Shown: in pieces, positions 35,647 through 44,276 of the stretch
Layout of the letters: each line of letters opens with the position of its first letter
Position numbering within the stretch: position 1 is the stretch's first letter
DNA from: Bradyrhizobium sp. CSA112
GTDB lineage: Bacteria; Pseudomonadota; Alphaproteobacteria; Rhizobiales; Xanthobacteraceae
Direction of reading: 5' to 3'
NCBI RefSeq assembly: GCF_029051645.1
Contig: NZ_JAACFS010000002.1
Span: 310,001 to 374,000, forward strand
Length of the DNA: 64,000 nucleotides
Notes under the pieces: generated by a model
The model's database searches: none
What the model was told of the DNA's origin: nothing
Seen by the model: the letters and a program-made list of their open reading frames with translations, nothing else
Made by a program: the position numbers and the translations under genes

Positions 35647-36432
35647 CTAAATCGGCTTCCCCGTATACGGCATCGAGGCAGTCAGGCCGCCGTCGACCGG
35701 GATCGCTTGACCGTTGACATAGGAAGCGTCGTCGCTGGCGAGGAACAGGCCCATCGCGGCAAGTTCGTGCGGCTGGCCGGCGCGCTTCAGGGGATTGAGC
35801 TGGCCGATCTTGTCGGAGGTGCCGCGCTCCTTGGCGCGGTCGAACACCGGCTTGGTCATGCCGGTTTCGATCAGGCCCGGGCACACCGCATTGATACGCA
35901 CGCCGGTGCCGGACAGCGAGTAAGCAGTGGTTTGCACCAGGCTGATGACGCCGGCCTTGCTCGCACCATAGGGGTGTCCGCTGGCGCCGGCCTTCAGGCC
36001 CGCCACCGAAGCGGTGCAGACGATCGAGCCGGACTTCTGTCGGATCATGTGCGGCATCGAATGCTTGATCGCGAGGAACGGTCCGATCAAATTGATGCGC
36101 AAAACTTCCTGCCAGTGCTCGACTGTCTGCTCGGCCAGCGGCACCAGTCCGCCGCTGACGCCGGCATTGGCCCAGATCGCATCGAGGCTACCGTATTTCG
36201 CGACCGCCTTGTCGATGAAGGCCTTCACGTCGGCTTCCGAACCCGCATCCGCCATCACGGCCTCGACGGTGCCGCCGGCATCGCTGACGAGCCTGGCGGT
36301 ATCCCTCACGCCCTCGGTCTTATCGACGATGACGAGCTTCGCCCCTTCCTTGGAGAACAGCACCGATGCTGCGCGCCCGATGCCGCTGCCCGCGCCGGTG
36401 ATGATGACGGATTTGCCTTCGAGGCGGCCCAT
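35647..36432 (-). CDS. short-chain dehydrogenase/reductase
   Basis: A 261-residue classical SDR. N-terminal NAD(P) motif ITGAGSGIGRAASVLFSKEG, NAG tetrad in WANAGVSGGLVPLAE, active-site SIVCTASVAGLKAGASGHP with YGASKAGV (Tyr-x3-Lys), and C-terminal DASYVNGQAIPVDGG. The NADH/NADPH preference is unclear; an Asp at the end of beta2 (VIVDKTEG) suggests NAD. A second, unrelated-strand SDR lies at 37372. Likely an oxidoreductase of the acyl/hydroxy-acid catabolic region. Confidence 0.92.
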   Translation of the reverse strand: MGRLEGKSVIITGAGSGIGRAASVLFSKEGAKLVIVDKTEGVRDTARLVSDAGGTVEAVMADAGSEADVKAFIDKAVAKYGSLDAIWANAGVSGGLVPLAEQTVEHWQEVLRINLIGPFLAIKHSMPHMIRQKSGSIVCTASVAGLKAGASGHPYGASKAGVISLVQTTAYSLSGTGVRINAVCPGLIETGMTKPVFDRAKERGTSDKIGQLNPLKRAGQPHELAAMGLFLASDDASYVNGQAIPVDGGLTASMPYTGKPI

Positions 36433-36571
36433 GAGTTTCTCCCTACCGTGTTGCGTGTGTCGGCGTCTGCCGCCTTGCGGAATTCAAACAAGATTTCAAA
36501 CGTCTGAGGCACTTGAGACGATGTATGCTCTGACGTACAGCGACAACGAACAGTATTGAAGGGCTTTGGCG

Positions 36572-37282
36572 ATGTCCAATACAGACAAACCGCTGACGAT
36601 CACGACACGATGGTGGTGGGTTCGCCATGCGCCCGTCCGCGAAGATGGCGGCTGCATTTACGGACAGAAGGATCTCGGCTGCGACTGCAGCGATCGCATC
36701 GTATTCGAGGCGGTCGGAAAAATCCTGCCGCGTAACGCAATCTGGTATGCAAGCAATCTGAAGCGCACGCATCAGACCGCGAGCGCGATCTGGTCCGCGG
36801 GATTCCCGAAGCCTTCGGAGATGCCGTACGTGAATGCATTCGCCGAGCAGCATCTCGGTGAGTGGCAGGGCCTCAACCGCGCGGCGTTCCTCGCCAGCCG
36901 CCCGGTCGGCAGTCACTGGTTTGCGGAGATCGACGAGGTCCCGCCCGGCGGCGAGAGTTTCATGGACCTGTACAATCGCACATGCGGCGCGATCGAACGC
37001 ATCAATGCCGAACAGGCGGGCAGGGACATCGTCGTGGTTGCGCATGGCGGCACGATCAGGGCCGCTATCGGCCTCGCGCTCGGCGGTCAGCCCGAAAAGA
37101 GCATGGCCTTCGATATCGATAATTGTTCGGTGACACGGCTCGATCATATCTCGAGTGCCAATTACGGCGGCTGGCGGCTCCCGATGGTCAACCAGCAGCC
37201 CTGGATCGCTGATGCTTCGCACAATGCCATGCATCAGCCGGCGGGACCGGAGGTCGAGCCACCGGAGACGAAACTTGGCTGA
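36572..37282 (+). CDS. histidine phosphatase family protein
   Basis: A 236-residue branch-1 histidine phosphatase. The phosphohistidine motif is WWWVRHAPVREDGGC (RHA in place of RHG), the second basic cluster is ASNLKRTHQTASAIW, the catalytic acid region is FAEQHLGEWQGL, and the second histidine is VVVAHGGTIRAAI. These residues fit a phosphoglycerate-mutase-like phosphatase, and the family also includes SixA and cobalamin phosphatase CobC; the Trp-rich N-terminus and the LGEWQG motif recall the CobC/alpha-ribazole group, but no cobalamin genes adjoin. The substrate is uncertain. Confidence 0.85.
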   Translation: MSNTDKPLTITTRWWWVRHAPVREDGGCIYGQKDLGCDCSDRIVFEAVGKILPRNAIWYASNLKRTHQTASAIWSAGFPKPSEMPYVNAFAEQHLGEWQGLNRAAFLASRPVGSHWFAEIDEVPPGGESFMDLYNRTCGAIERINAEQAGRDIVVVAHGGTIRAAIGLALGGQPEKSMAFDIDNCSVTRLDHISSANYGGWRLPMVNQQPWIADASHNAMHQPAGPEVEPPETKLG

Positions 37283-37371
37283 GCCTTAAGTTGTCGAGAA
37301 CCGCAAAGGCTGCTTAGTTCGAATTCAAGACCAAACCGGCATCGCGCTGGATCAACATCGGGGAGAGAGAC

Positions 37372-38139
37372 ATGAGCTTGTTCGATATGACCGGGAAAGT
37401 CGCCGTCATCACCGGCTCCACGCGCGGCATCGGCCGTGCCATCGCCGAGCGCATGGCCGAACACGGCGCCAAGGTGGTGATCTCCTCGCGCAAGCAGGAT
37501 GTCTGCGACCAGGTCGCCAAGGAGATCAACGAAAAGTTCGGTGAGGGAACGGCGGTTGCGATCGCTGCGAACATTTCCAGCAAGGAAAACCTGCAAAACC
37601 TAGTCGACGAGTCCAACCGCGCCTTCGGCAAGATCGACGTGCTGGTCTGCAACGCAGCGTCCAATCCCTATTACGGTTCGCTCGCCGGCATTTCCGATGA
37701 CCAGTTCCGCAAGATCCTGGACAACAACATCGTCGCCAACAACTGGCTGATCAACATGGTGGTGCCGCAGATGATCGAGCGCAAGGACGGCTCGATCGTG
37801 ATCGTGTCGTCGATCGGCGGCCTGAAGGGTTCGACCGTGCTCGGCGCCTACGCGATCTCGAAGGCGGCCGACATGCAGCTCGCGCGTAACCTCGCCTGCG
37901 AATACGGCAAGCACAATATTCGCGTGAACTGCATCGCGCCCGGTCTGATCAAGACCGATTTCGCCAAGGCGCTGTGGGACAATCCGGAGACGCTGAAGGC
38001 ATCGACGGCGCGCTCGCCGCTCTTGCGCATTGGCGTGCCGGACGAGATAGCGGGCGCCGCGGTGCTGATGGGATCGAAGGCTGGCGACTTCATGACCGGT
38101 CAGACCATCGTGATCGACGGCGGCGCGACGATCAGTTGA
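37372..38139 (+). CDS. short-chain dehydrogenase/reductase (DHRS4/FabG-like)
   Basis: A 255-residue classical SDR. NAD(P) motif GSTRGIGRAIAERMAEHG with a following Ser-Ser-Arg-Lys at the end of beta2 (VVISSRKQD), which favours NADP. Active site GSIVIVSSIGGLKGSTVLG with YAISKAADMQLA, and C-terminal GDFMTGQTIVIDGGATIS. It belongs to the carbonyl reductase/DHRS4 group by sequence style. A ribosome-binding site GGGGAGAG precedes the ATG. It sits 89 bases after the phosphatase gene on the same strand; both may form one unit in the acyl-CoA region. Confidence 0.93.
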   Translation: MSLFDMTGKVAVITGSTRGIGRAIAERMAEHGAKVVISSRKQDVCDQVAKEINEKFGEGTAVAIAANISSKENLQNLVDESNRAFGKIDVLVCNAASNPYYGSLAGISDDQFRKILDNNIVANNWLINMVVPQMIERKDGSIVIVSSIGGLKGSTVLGAYAISKAADMQLARNLACEYGKHNIRVNCIAPGLIKTDFAKALWDNPETLKASTARSPLLRIGVPDEIAGAAVLMGSKAGDFMTGQTIVIDGGATIS

Positions 38140-38149
38140 CTATTGGCCT

Positions 38150-38229
38150 GTCATTCCGGGGCGCGCGCCAGCGCGAACCCGGAATCTCGAGATTCCGGGT
38201 TCAGCCCTAACGGGCTGCCCCGGAATGAC
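38150..38229. repeat. palindromic intergenic repeat, CGTCATTCCGG type (second copy)
   Basis: GTCATTCCGGGG and CCCCGGAATGAC at the ends; at its centre a perfect 28-base palindrome (38175-38202) built on GAACCCGGAATCTC. Also a GGGTTCAGCC/GGGCTGCCC arm pair. Same family as 33204-33285. Confidence 0.9.
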
Positions 38230-38237
38230 GCTGCGTC

Positions 38238-39461
38238 TTATTCCACCGCCGCGTAAACCAGATCCCGCAGCATGTTGCGGATATATTCGCGCTGTCCGGG
38301 GCCCTGCATCATGAACACTGTGAATAGCTCCTCGGCCGGATCGATGAAGAAAAACGTGCCGGCCATGCCGCTCCAGAAGAACTGGCCGAGCGAGCCCGGG
38401 AAGGGCGCGATGCCTCGGTGAGTGCGGACCGCGAAGCCGAGGCCAAAACCGTGACCGGGCGGCATCAGCGGCGAGTCGACCTTCACACCGGCGCTGAGAT
38501 GATCTGAAGCCATCAGCTCGAGCGTTTTGCGGCCGATGATCCTGTTGCCGTCGAGCGAGCCGCCGTTGAGCAGCATCTGGCAGAACCGCGCATAATCCAT
38601 GGTGGTTGAGACTAGCCCGCCGCCGCCGGATTCCATCGCAGGCTTCTCCAGCATGTTGAAGAGCTGCACCTTGTCGCCATTCCAGGGATCGGTCGCAAAC
38701 GGTTCTGCGAGTCGGCCGGCATTCGCTTCAGCAGTGTGGAACGCGGTCTCCGTCATCTGTAACGGCGCCAGGATGCGTTCGGTCAGGAAGGCGCTGAGCG
38801 ACTTGCCGGAGACGACCTCGATGATGCGGCCGAGCACGTCGGTCGAGCGGCTGTAGTTCCATTCCGCGCCCGGCTGACAGATCAGCGGCATACCGGCGAT
38901 CATGGTCGCGTGCTCGGCGTTGGTGATCTTGCGGCTGCGCAGCCGCGACTGCTGGTAGAGCTGCTGGACGAGGCCGTTGCCGGTGTGGTCGTAAGTAAGG
39001 CCGGACGTGTGCCGCAGCAGGTCCTGAACGGTCATCTGCCGCTTCACAGGCACGAGGTCGAGCTTGCCGTTGCTCTCGACGCCGACCTTCTGGTCGGCAA
39101 ATTCCGGAATGAATTTTGCGACGGGATCGCCCAGGATGAAGTGGCCGCCCTCGACCAGCATCATGATGCCGACGGAAACGATCGGCTTGGTCATCGAGAA
39201 GATGCGGAAGATGCTGTCATGCGCCATCGGCGCGCTGGCCGCCGGGCTCTGGCGGCCGATCGCATCGAACCAGCCGATCTGACCGCGCCGCGCCACCATG
39301 ACCGTGGCCCCAGGGAGGGTTCCCTTGTCGACCTCGCATTTGAAGGCATCAGACATCCGCTGCAGGCGGAGGGGCGAGAGCCCGATGGTTTCCGGCCTGG
39401 CGTCGGGGAGAGAAGGGGTCTGGGGGCCGGATGTCTGCCGGGCGGCGGTCTGGGCGTTCAT
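38238..39461 (-). CDS. beta-lactamase-fold serine hydrolase
   Basis: A 407-residue serine hydrolase of the class C beta-lactamase/esterase type. Catalytic Ser-x-x-Lys is in FRIFSMTKPIVSVG, the second motif Tyr-x-Asn position is EWNYSRSTDVLGRI (Tyr-Ser-Arg), and a third motif may be HRGIAPFPGSLGQFFWSG. The fold is shared by DD-peptidases, beta-lactamases and esterases such as EstB; no signal peptide is visible, which favours a cytoplasmic esterase. ATG 39461 with GGAGACACC upstream begins the protein; the frame continues to 39641 over tRNA-Trp and should not be used. Confidence 0.9.
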   Translation of the reverse strand: MNAQTAARQTSGPQTPSLPDARPETIGLSPLRLQRMSDAFKCEVDKGTLPGATVMVARRGQIGWFDAIGRQSPAASAPMAHDSIFRIFSMTKPIVSVGIMMLVEGGHFILGDPVAKFIPEFADQKVGVESNGKLDLVPVKRQMTVQDLLRHTSGLTYDHTGNGLVQQLYQQSRLRSRKITNAEHATMIAGMPLICQPGAEWNYSRSTDVLGRIIEVVSGKSLSAFLTERILAPLQMTETAFHTAEANAGRLAEPFATDPWNGDKVQLFNMLEKPAMESGGGGLVSTTMDYARFCQMLLNGGSLDGNRIIGRKTLELMASDHLSAGVKVDSPLMPPGHGFGLGFAVRTHRGIAPFPGSLGQFFWSGMAGTFFFIDPAEELFTVFMMQGPGQREYIRNMLRDLVYAAVE

Positions 39462-39614
39462 GGTGTCTCCCGTTGCTCTTGTTTGTTGTGCCGAGAACAA
39501 AGTTTGGCTCAGAAGCCCTGCTTTGGGTAGGGCGCAAGCCGCTTCGCCCCTTGCAATCGGGGCATGGCCTATGCTTGAAACGGCGCGAAGCGGCCGCACA
39601 CGCCGCTTCCCTGC

Positions 39615-39690
39615 AGGAGTGTAGCTCAATTGGTAGAGCACCGGTCTCCAAAACCGGGGGTCGCAGGTTCGAGCCCTGCCACTCCTGCCA
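39615..39690 (+). tRNA. tRNA-Trp (anticodon CCA); integration site
   Basis: 76 bases with encoded CCA. Acceptor AGGAGTG/CACTCCT pairs, anticodon stem CCGGT/ACCGG with loop CTCCAAA gives CCA, T-arm GGTTCGAGCC. Its last 45 bases (39646-39690) are duplicated at 59322-59366, where the element ends. The gene itself is intact after integration. Confidence 0.97.
39646..39690. repeat. attL: 45-bp direct repeat in tRNA-Trp
   Basis: The 45 bases from the anticodon loop (CTCCAAAA) to the terminal CCA of tRNA-Trp are identical to 59322-59366. Integrase-mediated recombination between the tRNA and the element leaves this repeat. The sites' spacing gives an element of about 19.7 kb. Confidence 0.95.
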
Positions 39691-39738
39691 ATGATATCAA
39701 TGACTTAGGGCTAATCGCCGACCTGATTGTTCGGTTTT

Positions 39739-39756
39739 GCTAACGGATTTGCTAAC
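39739..39756. promoter_or_regulatory. candidate integrase arm sites, left
   Basis: GCTAAC at 39739-39744 and 39751-39756, each in TTTGCTAAC context, between attL and the integrase gene. The same pair in near-identical spacing occurs near the other end (59186-59202). Tyrosine integrases of phage and satellites bind such arm sites. Confidence 0.5.
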
Positions 39757-39779
39757 ACGCGGGGCTGCCTGCCGCACGA

Positions 39780-41000
39780 TCAACCAGCGCCAAGAAATCC
39801 AGCCGCCAAGCCCGCAATGGTATCGGACAGCTTTTCGTCAGCCTGCTTCAACCTTTTCCGCTTGGTGTAAGTCCGCAGAAGTATGGCGGGGTCGTCCCCG
39901 ATCCGTTGGGCGACAGTATGTACAGGTATCCCAGCATCGAGGAGGGCGGTGGAATGGATGCCGCGCAAATCATGGAACCGGGTTTTGCCAAAGCCGAGCA
40001 GCTTGGCCTGCTCCGCAAAATCCCTTGAGAAATTGCGCGGATGGCGCGGCGTGGTGAATGACACGGAGAGTGCCGGAAACATCAGCGCGCCGTCGGGCAG
40101 CCGGATCAGGGACAGATCAACGTCGGCACCGTCAGGGATGCCAGCGCAGAGGCGCTGATGCCGTTCTTTCGCCTCAAGCAAGATCGCAATTGTTCTATCA
40201 TCCAGATCAATGGTCCTAAACCCGCGTTTCGTTTTCGGCGGCTTGATCCTGATCCCGAATTTTTTCGTCTGCTCCAAAGCCCTTTCGATCCGCAGCGTCT
40301 TTTTGTCGGCATCAAGGTCGGACCAGCGCAAGGCCAACAGTTCATTCCGCCGTGCGCCGCTAGCGGCTGCCAGCGCGACAACAGGGAAGATGCTGGATAG
40401 CTTGAACCCTGCGATCAATGCTGCCAATTCGGTTTCCGTCAAGCCCTCTCCGATCTCGTCGGTTTCCTGGTCGTGATCGAAGTGATCCGGCGCTGGGACT
40501 TGCTCGACCCGCAGCATCGGATTGGCGGATATTAGACCCTTGCGGTGGGCGGTCGCCAAGCAGGCACCGAGAACAGTGTGAACATGATGCTGCGTCCGAG
40601 GTGATATGAGTCTGGCTTCCGCCATGCTGGCGTAGAGCGCGTCGACTTGTGGGGCCCGCAATTTCTGGAGTAATCGATTGCCCAATACCGGCTTAACGTG
40701 CGTCCGCAGCAATTGCCCATAGCGCTCTAACGTCCGCTGGCTGACTTTCTTGCGCCTCCGCCCCGGTGCCCCGGCCTCAACCCACTGGTCGATCCATTGG
40801 CCGACTGTCAGCTTGGAAGTCTCGACATATTCTCCTGCCCCCATTTCGGTGATCAGCCGGGCACATTCGATCTCTGCTTCGCGCTTAGTGCCACGAAATG
40901 TGTGCCATTTCTGCCGCCGCTTCCCGGTCGCCGGGTCTTTGCCGAGATCGAGGATGATCGAATAGCTGCCGGGGGAGCGCTGCGTGATGCTGCCCTTCAT
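39780..41000 (-). CDS. int: tyrosine recombinase integrase
   Basis: A 406-residue integrase. N-terminal arm-binding domain (SITQRSPGSYSIILDL, GKRRQKWHTFRGTKREAEIE), SAM-like core-binding domain (about 60-160) and catalytic domain with Arg217 in SGARRNELLALRW, His343-x2-Arg346 in RFHDLRGIHSTALLD, and Tyr378 in LLRTYTKRKR. The start ATG at 41000 overlaps the stop of the RHH gene upstream (ATGA), so the two are translationally coupled; a longer frame to 41069 is less likely. It faces tRNA-Trp, its presumed attachment site. Confidence 0.95.
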   Translation of the reverse strand: MKGSITQRSPGSYSIILDLGKDPATGKRRQKWHTFRGTKREAEIECARLITEMGAGEYVETSKLTVGQWIDQWVEAGAPGRRRKKVSQRTLERYGQLLRTHVKPVLGNRLLQKLRAPQVDALYASMAEARLISPRTQHHVHTVLGACLATAHRKGLISANPMLRVEQVPAPDHFDHDQETDEIGEGLTETELAALIAGFKLSSIFPVVALAAASGARRNELLALRWSDLDADKKTLRIERALEQTKKFGIRIKPPKTKRGFRTIDLDDRTIAILLEAKERHQRLCAGIPDGADVDLSLIRLPDGALMFPALSVSFTTPRHPRNFSRDFAEQAKLLGFGKTRFHDLRGIHSTALLDAGIPVHTVAQRIGDDPAILLRTYTKRKRLKQADEKLSDTIAGLAAGFLGAG

Positions 41001-41575
41001 GGCTTTCTTTCCTTTGCTTGCCGATTTGGTAGTGGCCGCGAACCCAAGCGTTCGAGTGTCTTGCCCCATGCTTCGCGGCTAGCGAGGGCGTCAGCTATTG
41101 ATTGATCATCGCTCCCACGAGCACGAGGCGGGTTTATGCCGCCCAAGCCCGCGAACATCTGCGCCAGTTCTGCCGGTGATTTGCCGTCGAGTGAGCCGGT
41201 CGGCCTGCCACGGCCGTTCCGCAAGACGAGGTCGCGATAAGATCGGATCAGTTCCGCCACCGTCAAGCTGAAAAGCTGGAAGGTGTTTTCGTCATCAATC
41301 CATCTCTGGCCGGTGAATTGCTCGATGTGCCAAAGCGCCTTGGCCATGCTGTCGGCGATGTCAAAAACGTCCTGGCCCCATTGCTCGACCAGATAGTCCT
41401 GTCTGTTCAACGAATGCTCCATCCGAACCTCCACCTCGGCGGCGAGTGATCGGCCTGAGCGTTGGGCCGCATTCTCCATGCGATCCCGCAATTCTTGTGT
41501 TGTCCGCATATTGAGCGGATGCCGCTTACCAGAGGTTTTCTTCCGCTTGCTGGTGCTACCGACGGTTCGCGGCAT
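40997..41575 (-). CDS. ribbon-helix-helix (Arc-type) DNA-binding protein
   Basis: A 192-residue protein. After a basic N-terminus, residues 20-55 form an Arc-like RHH domain (PLNMRTTQELRDRMENAAQR, SGRSLAAEVEVRMEHSL). The rest is helical with no known domain. Its stop overlaps the integrase start, so both are one operon transcribed leftward. In satellites the gene upstream of int often encodes the master regulator. The palindromes just upstream (41597-41614, 41664-41685) are natural binding sites. The role is inferred from position and fold. Confidence 0.82.
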   Translation of the reverse strand: MPRTVGSTSKRKKTSGKRHPLNMRTTQELRDRMENAAQRSGRSLAAEVEVRMEHSLNRQDYLVEQWGQDVFDIADSMAKALWHIEQFTGQRWIDDENTFQLFSLTVAELIRSYRDLVLRNGRGRPTGSLDGKSPAELAQMFAGLGGINPPRARGSDDQSIADALASREAWGKTLERLGSRPLPNRQAKERKP

Positions 41576-41596
41576 CAGGTGTCCTTTTCCGAAATC

Positions 41597-41614
41597 TGCG
41601 TCAACTATTACGCA
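41597..41614. promoter_or_regulatory. imperfect operator palindrome
   Basis: TGCGTCAACTATTACGCA, an imperfect 18-bp version of the perfect site at 41664-41685. It lies 22 bases before the RHH gene start on the leftward side. Confidence 0.6.
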
Positions 41615-41620
41615 TTGGCC

Positions 41621-41626
41621 TTGACA
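41621..41626 (+). promoter_or_regulatory. possible -35 element (TTGACA)
   Basis: A consensus -35 hexamer lies between the two palindromes, facing the excisionase-like gene. No convincing -10 lies at 17 bases, so the promoter remains uncertain. Confidence 0.3.
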
Positions 41627-41663
41627 GTCAAGCTGGGTTGTGGCGGGTTAAGCCTAATACTCA

Positions 41664-41685
41664 TTTGCGTAATAGATTACGCAAA
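41664..41685. promoter_or_regulatory. perfect operator palindrome in int/excisionase control region
   Basis: Two 10-base arms TTTGCGTAAT and ATTACGCAAA with a two-base centre. It ends three bases before the ribosome-binding site of the excisionase-like gene, so a bound repressor would block it. Confidence 0.75.
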
Positions 41686-41699
41686 GATGGAGATTGGTC

Positions 41700-41957
41700 A
41701 TGACTAATGCCAACTGGAGCGGCCCGGACAACGGCCAAGCCACCCTGACCATTACGGTGCCCGAGGCGGGGAGGATGGTCGGGCTTTCGAGGAACGCGAG
41801 TTATGCCGCCGCTCAAAGGGGCGAAATCCCAGTTCTGAGATTTGGGGCGCTTCTGAGGGTTCCGGTGGCCGCGTGGCTGCGAAAAATCGAGCAACCCGAA
41901 ACCATTGCCGAAGGGCCCGCCAAAGTGGCCCCGATCAAGATGGGCAAGCGCAAATAA
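41700..41957 (+). CDS. AlpA/excisionase-like helix-turn-helix protein
   Basis: An 85-residue protein with a MerR-like HTH_17/AlpA fold: TITVPEAGRMVGLSRNASY, AAAQRGEIPVLRFGALLRVP, then a short basic tail. AlpA activates excision and satellite genes. GGAG precedes ATG 41700 by seven bases; a TTG at 41694 also fits. It starts the rightward replication module and is divergent from the RHH-int operon. Confidence 0.75.
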   Translation: MTNANWSGPDNGQATLTITVPEAGRMVGLSRNASYAAAQRGEIPVLRFGALLRVPVAAWLRKIEQPETIAEGPAKVAPIKMGKRK

Positions 41958-41959
41958 AA

Positions 41960-42003
41960 AAGCCGCCGGGCGAGGCTGTCGATGCGTTCGCCCCAAGCGG
42001 CTT
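41960..42003 (+). other. stem-loop between excisionase and primase genes
   Basis: Two nested stems: AAGCCGC/GCGGCTT (41960-41966 with 41997-42003) and GGGCGA/TCGCCC (41968-41973 with 41988-41993). No T-tract follows. It may be an mRNA processing or attenuator structure, or nothing. Confidence 0.4.
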
Positions 42004-42075
42004 GGAAAGTTTTCAAATGTGCCGCGTCATTTTAGGGTCGCCACTCGAAATCCGCAATGGGCCGAGGCAGCCGCG

Positions 42076-42975
42076 ATGACAAGCGCCGCAGCCATCGCCC
42101 AAACCCTCGGCGGAGCACGGCGCGAAGGCACCGTTTGGCGCTGCCTCTGTCCCGCTCACGGCGGCCGTTCGCTAGTCCTTCGCGACGGTCATGACGCGCT
42201 GCTGGTAAAATGCTGGGGCGGCTGCGCAACCGAGGATGTTTTCGCCCATCTACGTCATCGAGGGCTGACCGACAGGTACGATCAACCTTCACGGCACGTA
42301 TCGCGAGCGCCGCCGCCCAAGCAGATTGCCGCCGACGACGCAGTGACGCAGCTTCGCACGGCGCGCTTTCTGTTTGGGCTTGGGCGGGCGGTAGACCAAT
42401 CGCCCGCCGCAACGAGATATATTCGGGAAGCCCGCGCCTATGCCGGGCCGATCCCGCCGACGATCCGCTACCTGCCTGCGTGCAGCGACTACAAGCACGC
42501 CATTGTTTGCGCTTACGGCATCCCCGCCGAAATCGAACCCGGCGTTTTGCGCCTGGCCGACGAAGCCGTTGCCGGTGTTCACCTGATCAAACTCAATGCT
42601 GATGGCGGCGACCGTCATCGCCCTAGCGCAGATGATGGCGATCCGGCCAAGATCACCATCGGGCGCTGCCTCGGGACGCCGATGATCTGCGCACCATTTG
42701 CCGAGTGCAGCAATGCACTGGCGATCTGCGAAGGCGTCGAGGACGCGTTGTCGGTGCACGCCGCGATGGGGATCGGTGCTTGGGCCGCAGGCGGTGCAAC
42801 GCGCATGCCCGCGCTGGCCGAGAGCGTCCCTGCCCATGTCGATTGCGTTTCAATCTGCGTCGATGACAATAAGGCCGGACGAGAAAATTCAGCAAGGCTC
42901 GCCGAACGGCTGCAAGGGCGTGACATCGAGGTCCGGCTAATTCCGCCGTTCGAAATCGGGAGTGGTGCCCGATGA
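42076..42975 (+). CDS. Toprim-domain DNA primase
   Basis: A 299-residue primase-like protein. The N-terminal zinc ribbon has Cys23, Cys25, His28 and Cys46, Cys50 (CLCPAHGG and VKCWGGC), and the C-terminal half has a Toprim fold: ALAICEGVEDALSVHAAMG with the Glu, and VSICVDDNKAGRENS with the Asp-Asp pair. This is the layout of phage/plasmid primases of the DUF7146/Toprim_3 type. It starts a coupled unit: its stop overlaps the start of the ATPase gene (ATGA at 42972-42975). With the ATPase it should prime replication of the excised element. Confidence 0.82.
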   Translation: MTSAAAIAQTLGGARREGTVWRCLCPAHGGRSLVLRDGHDALLVKCWGGCATEDVFAHLRHRGLTDRYDQPSRHVSRAPPPKQIAADDAVTQLRTARFLFGLGRAVDQSPAATRYIREARAYAGPIPPTIRYLPACSDYKHAIVCAYGIPAEIEPGVLRLADEAVAGVHLIKLNADGGDRHRPSADDGDPAKITIGRCLGTPMICAPFAECSNALAICEGVEDALSVHAAMGIGAWAAGGATRMPALAESVPAHVDCVSICVDDNKAGRENSARLAERLQGRDIEVRLIPPFEIGSGAR

Positions 42976-44276
42976 CCGCCGACATCAACTACAGCATGAA
43001 ACAGCGCGGGAAAGCCGCGACACTTGAAGATATCGACAAGGTAAAGCCGGAGCCGCCGCGCACAAACGGCAGTGATCCCGGCGAAAAGCAAATGCGCGAG
43101 CCTCCGGTCCCGTGGTGGCGTGACCCGGCGACAATTCCGAAGCGGCACAGCCTCTACGAGGGTCACTACATTCGCGGTGCAATCGGGGCGACCATTGGTG
43201 CTGGCGGTCGCGCCAAAACCACGCGCGCCGTCTACGAAGCCGTTTGTATGGCCGTCGGCTTCGACATCGCGACCAAGGTTGTCTCGCCGGAAGGGAAGCT
43301 GCGGGTTTGGTTCTGCAATGGCGAGGAAGATCAGAACGAACTCGACCGGCGCGTCGCCGCTACATGCCAGCACTATTGCATCACGCGGACGGACCTGGCC
43401 GACCGCCTCTATGTCCAATCTGTCCGCGATAAACCCCTGCGGATCGCCACGCTGATCGCAGGTAGGCCGGTGATTGATCAGGCTGCCCTCAACTACATGG
43501 AGCACTTCATCCGCCAGAATGGCATCGACGTTTTCATGATCGACCCGCTGATCTCTTTTCATAGCGTGATCGAGAATGACAACGCTCACATGGACGTTGT
43601 GATTAAGGAAGGCTTCGGCTCAATCGCCGGGCGGACCAACTCAGCAGGTGAGGTCTTTCACCATCCCGGTAAACCGAAATCGGGGCAGCCCGATACGACC
43701 GTTGAAGATATGCGCGGTGCGTCTTCCGTACTTTGGGCGGTGCGCTCGGCGCGGGTGCTCAACCTCATGACGCGAGACGAGGCCGTAAAGCTCGGACTGT
43801 CGGACGACGAGCGCCGCCTGCACATTCGCATTACCAACGGGAAGGCCAATATGGGGCCTCTCGGCAAGTCAAAATGGATGCGTCTCGTGGTCGAAAATCT
43901 GGTCAATGGAGATCGGATAGCGTGCGCCAGTCCGTGGGAGCCGCCCGACCCCTTCAAATATCTCACCAAAACGGACATGGAACTGGCGCGAACACTGGCG
44001 CGGACTGGCGCATATCGCGCCGACCGGCGGTCGCCGGAGTGGTTCGGCTATGCGCTCGCCAAGCAACTCGGTCTGACGGTAGCGCATGAGGGCCACACGG
44101 ACCCGAAAGACCTCGCAAGCCTCCAAGCGATCATCAAGAAATGGCTGGAAAATAGGGTCTTGGACATCGAGAAGCGCAGGGACGAGGACCGTAAGGATCG
44201 CAGCTTCATTATTCCTGGCCCGTTCAAGCCGGAAGCGCCCGCAGTATCGGCATTGGCTTGTCCCGATGACGAATAG
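42972..44276 (+). CDS. RepA/DnaB-like AAA ATPase of the replication module
   Basis: A 434-residue protein with a RecA-fold (AAA_25) core: a glycine-rich phosphate loop in GATIGAGGRAKTT near residue 72-84, though it departs from the classical GxxxxGKT, Walker B in IDVFMIDPLISFH near 185, and RVWFCNGEEDQNELDRR. Such ATPases are replicative helicases or Rep proteins of plasmids and satellites. The start overlaps the primase stop by four bases. The 3' end of the gene contains iteron-like copies (43923-44012), and the iteron cluster follows the stop. Confidence 0.75.
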   Translation: MTADINYSMKQRGKAATLEDIDKVKPEPPRTNGSDPGEKQMREPPVPWWRDPATIPKRHSLYEGHYIRGAIGATIGAGGRAKTTRAVYEAVCMAVGFDIATKVVSPEGKLRVWFCNGEEDQNELDRRVAATCQHYCITRTDLADRLYVQSVRDKPLRIATLIAGRPVIDQAALNYMEHFIRQNGIDVFMIDPLISFHSVIENDNAHMDVVIKEGFGSIAGRTNSAGEVFHHPGKPKSGQPDTTVEDMRGASSVLWAVRSARVLNLMTRDEAVKLGLSDDERRLHIRITNGKANMGPLGKSKWMRLVVENLVNGDRIACASPWEPPDPFKYLTKTDMELARTLARTGAYRADRRSPEWFGYALAKQLGLTVAHEGHTDPKDLASLQAIIKKWLENRVLDIEKRRDEDRKDRSFIIPGPFKPEAPAVSALACPDDE

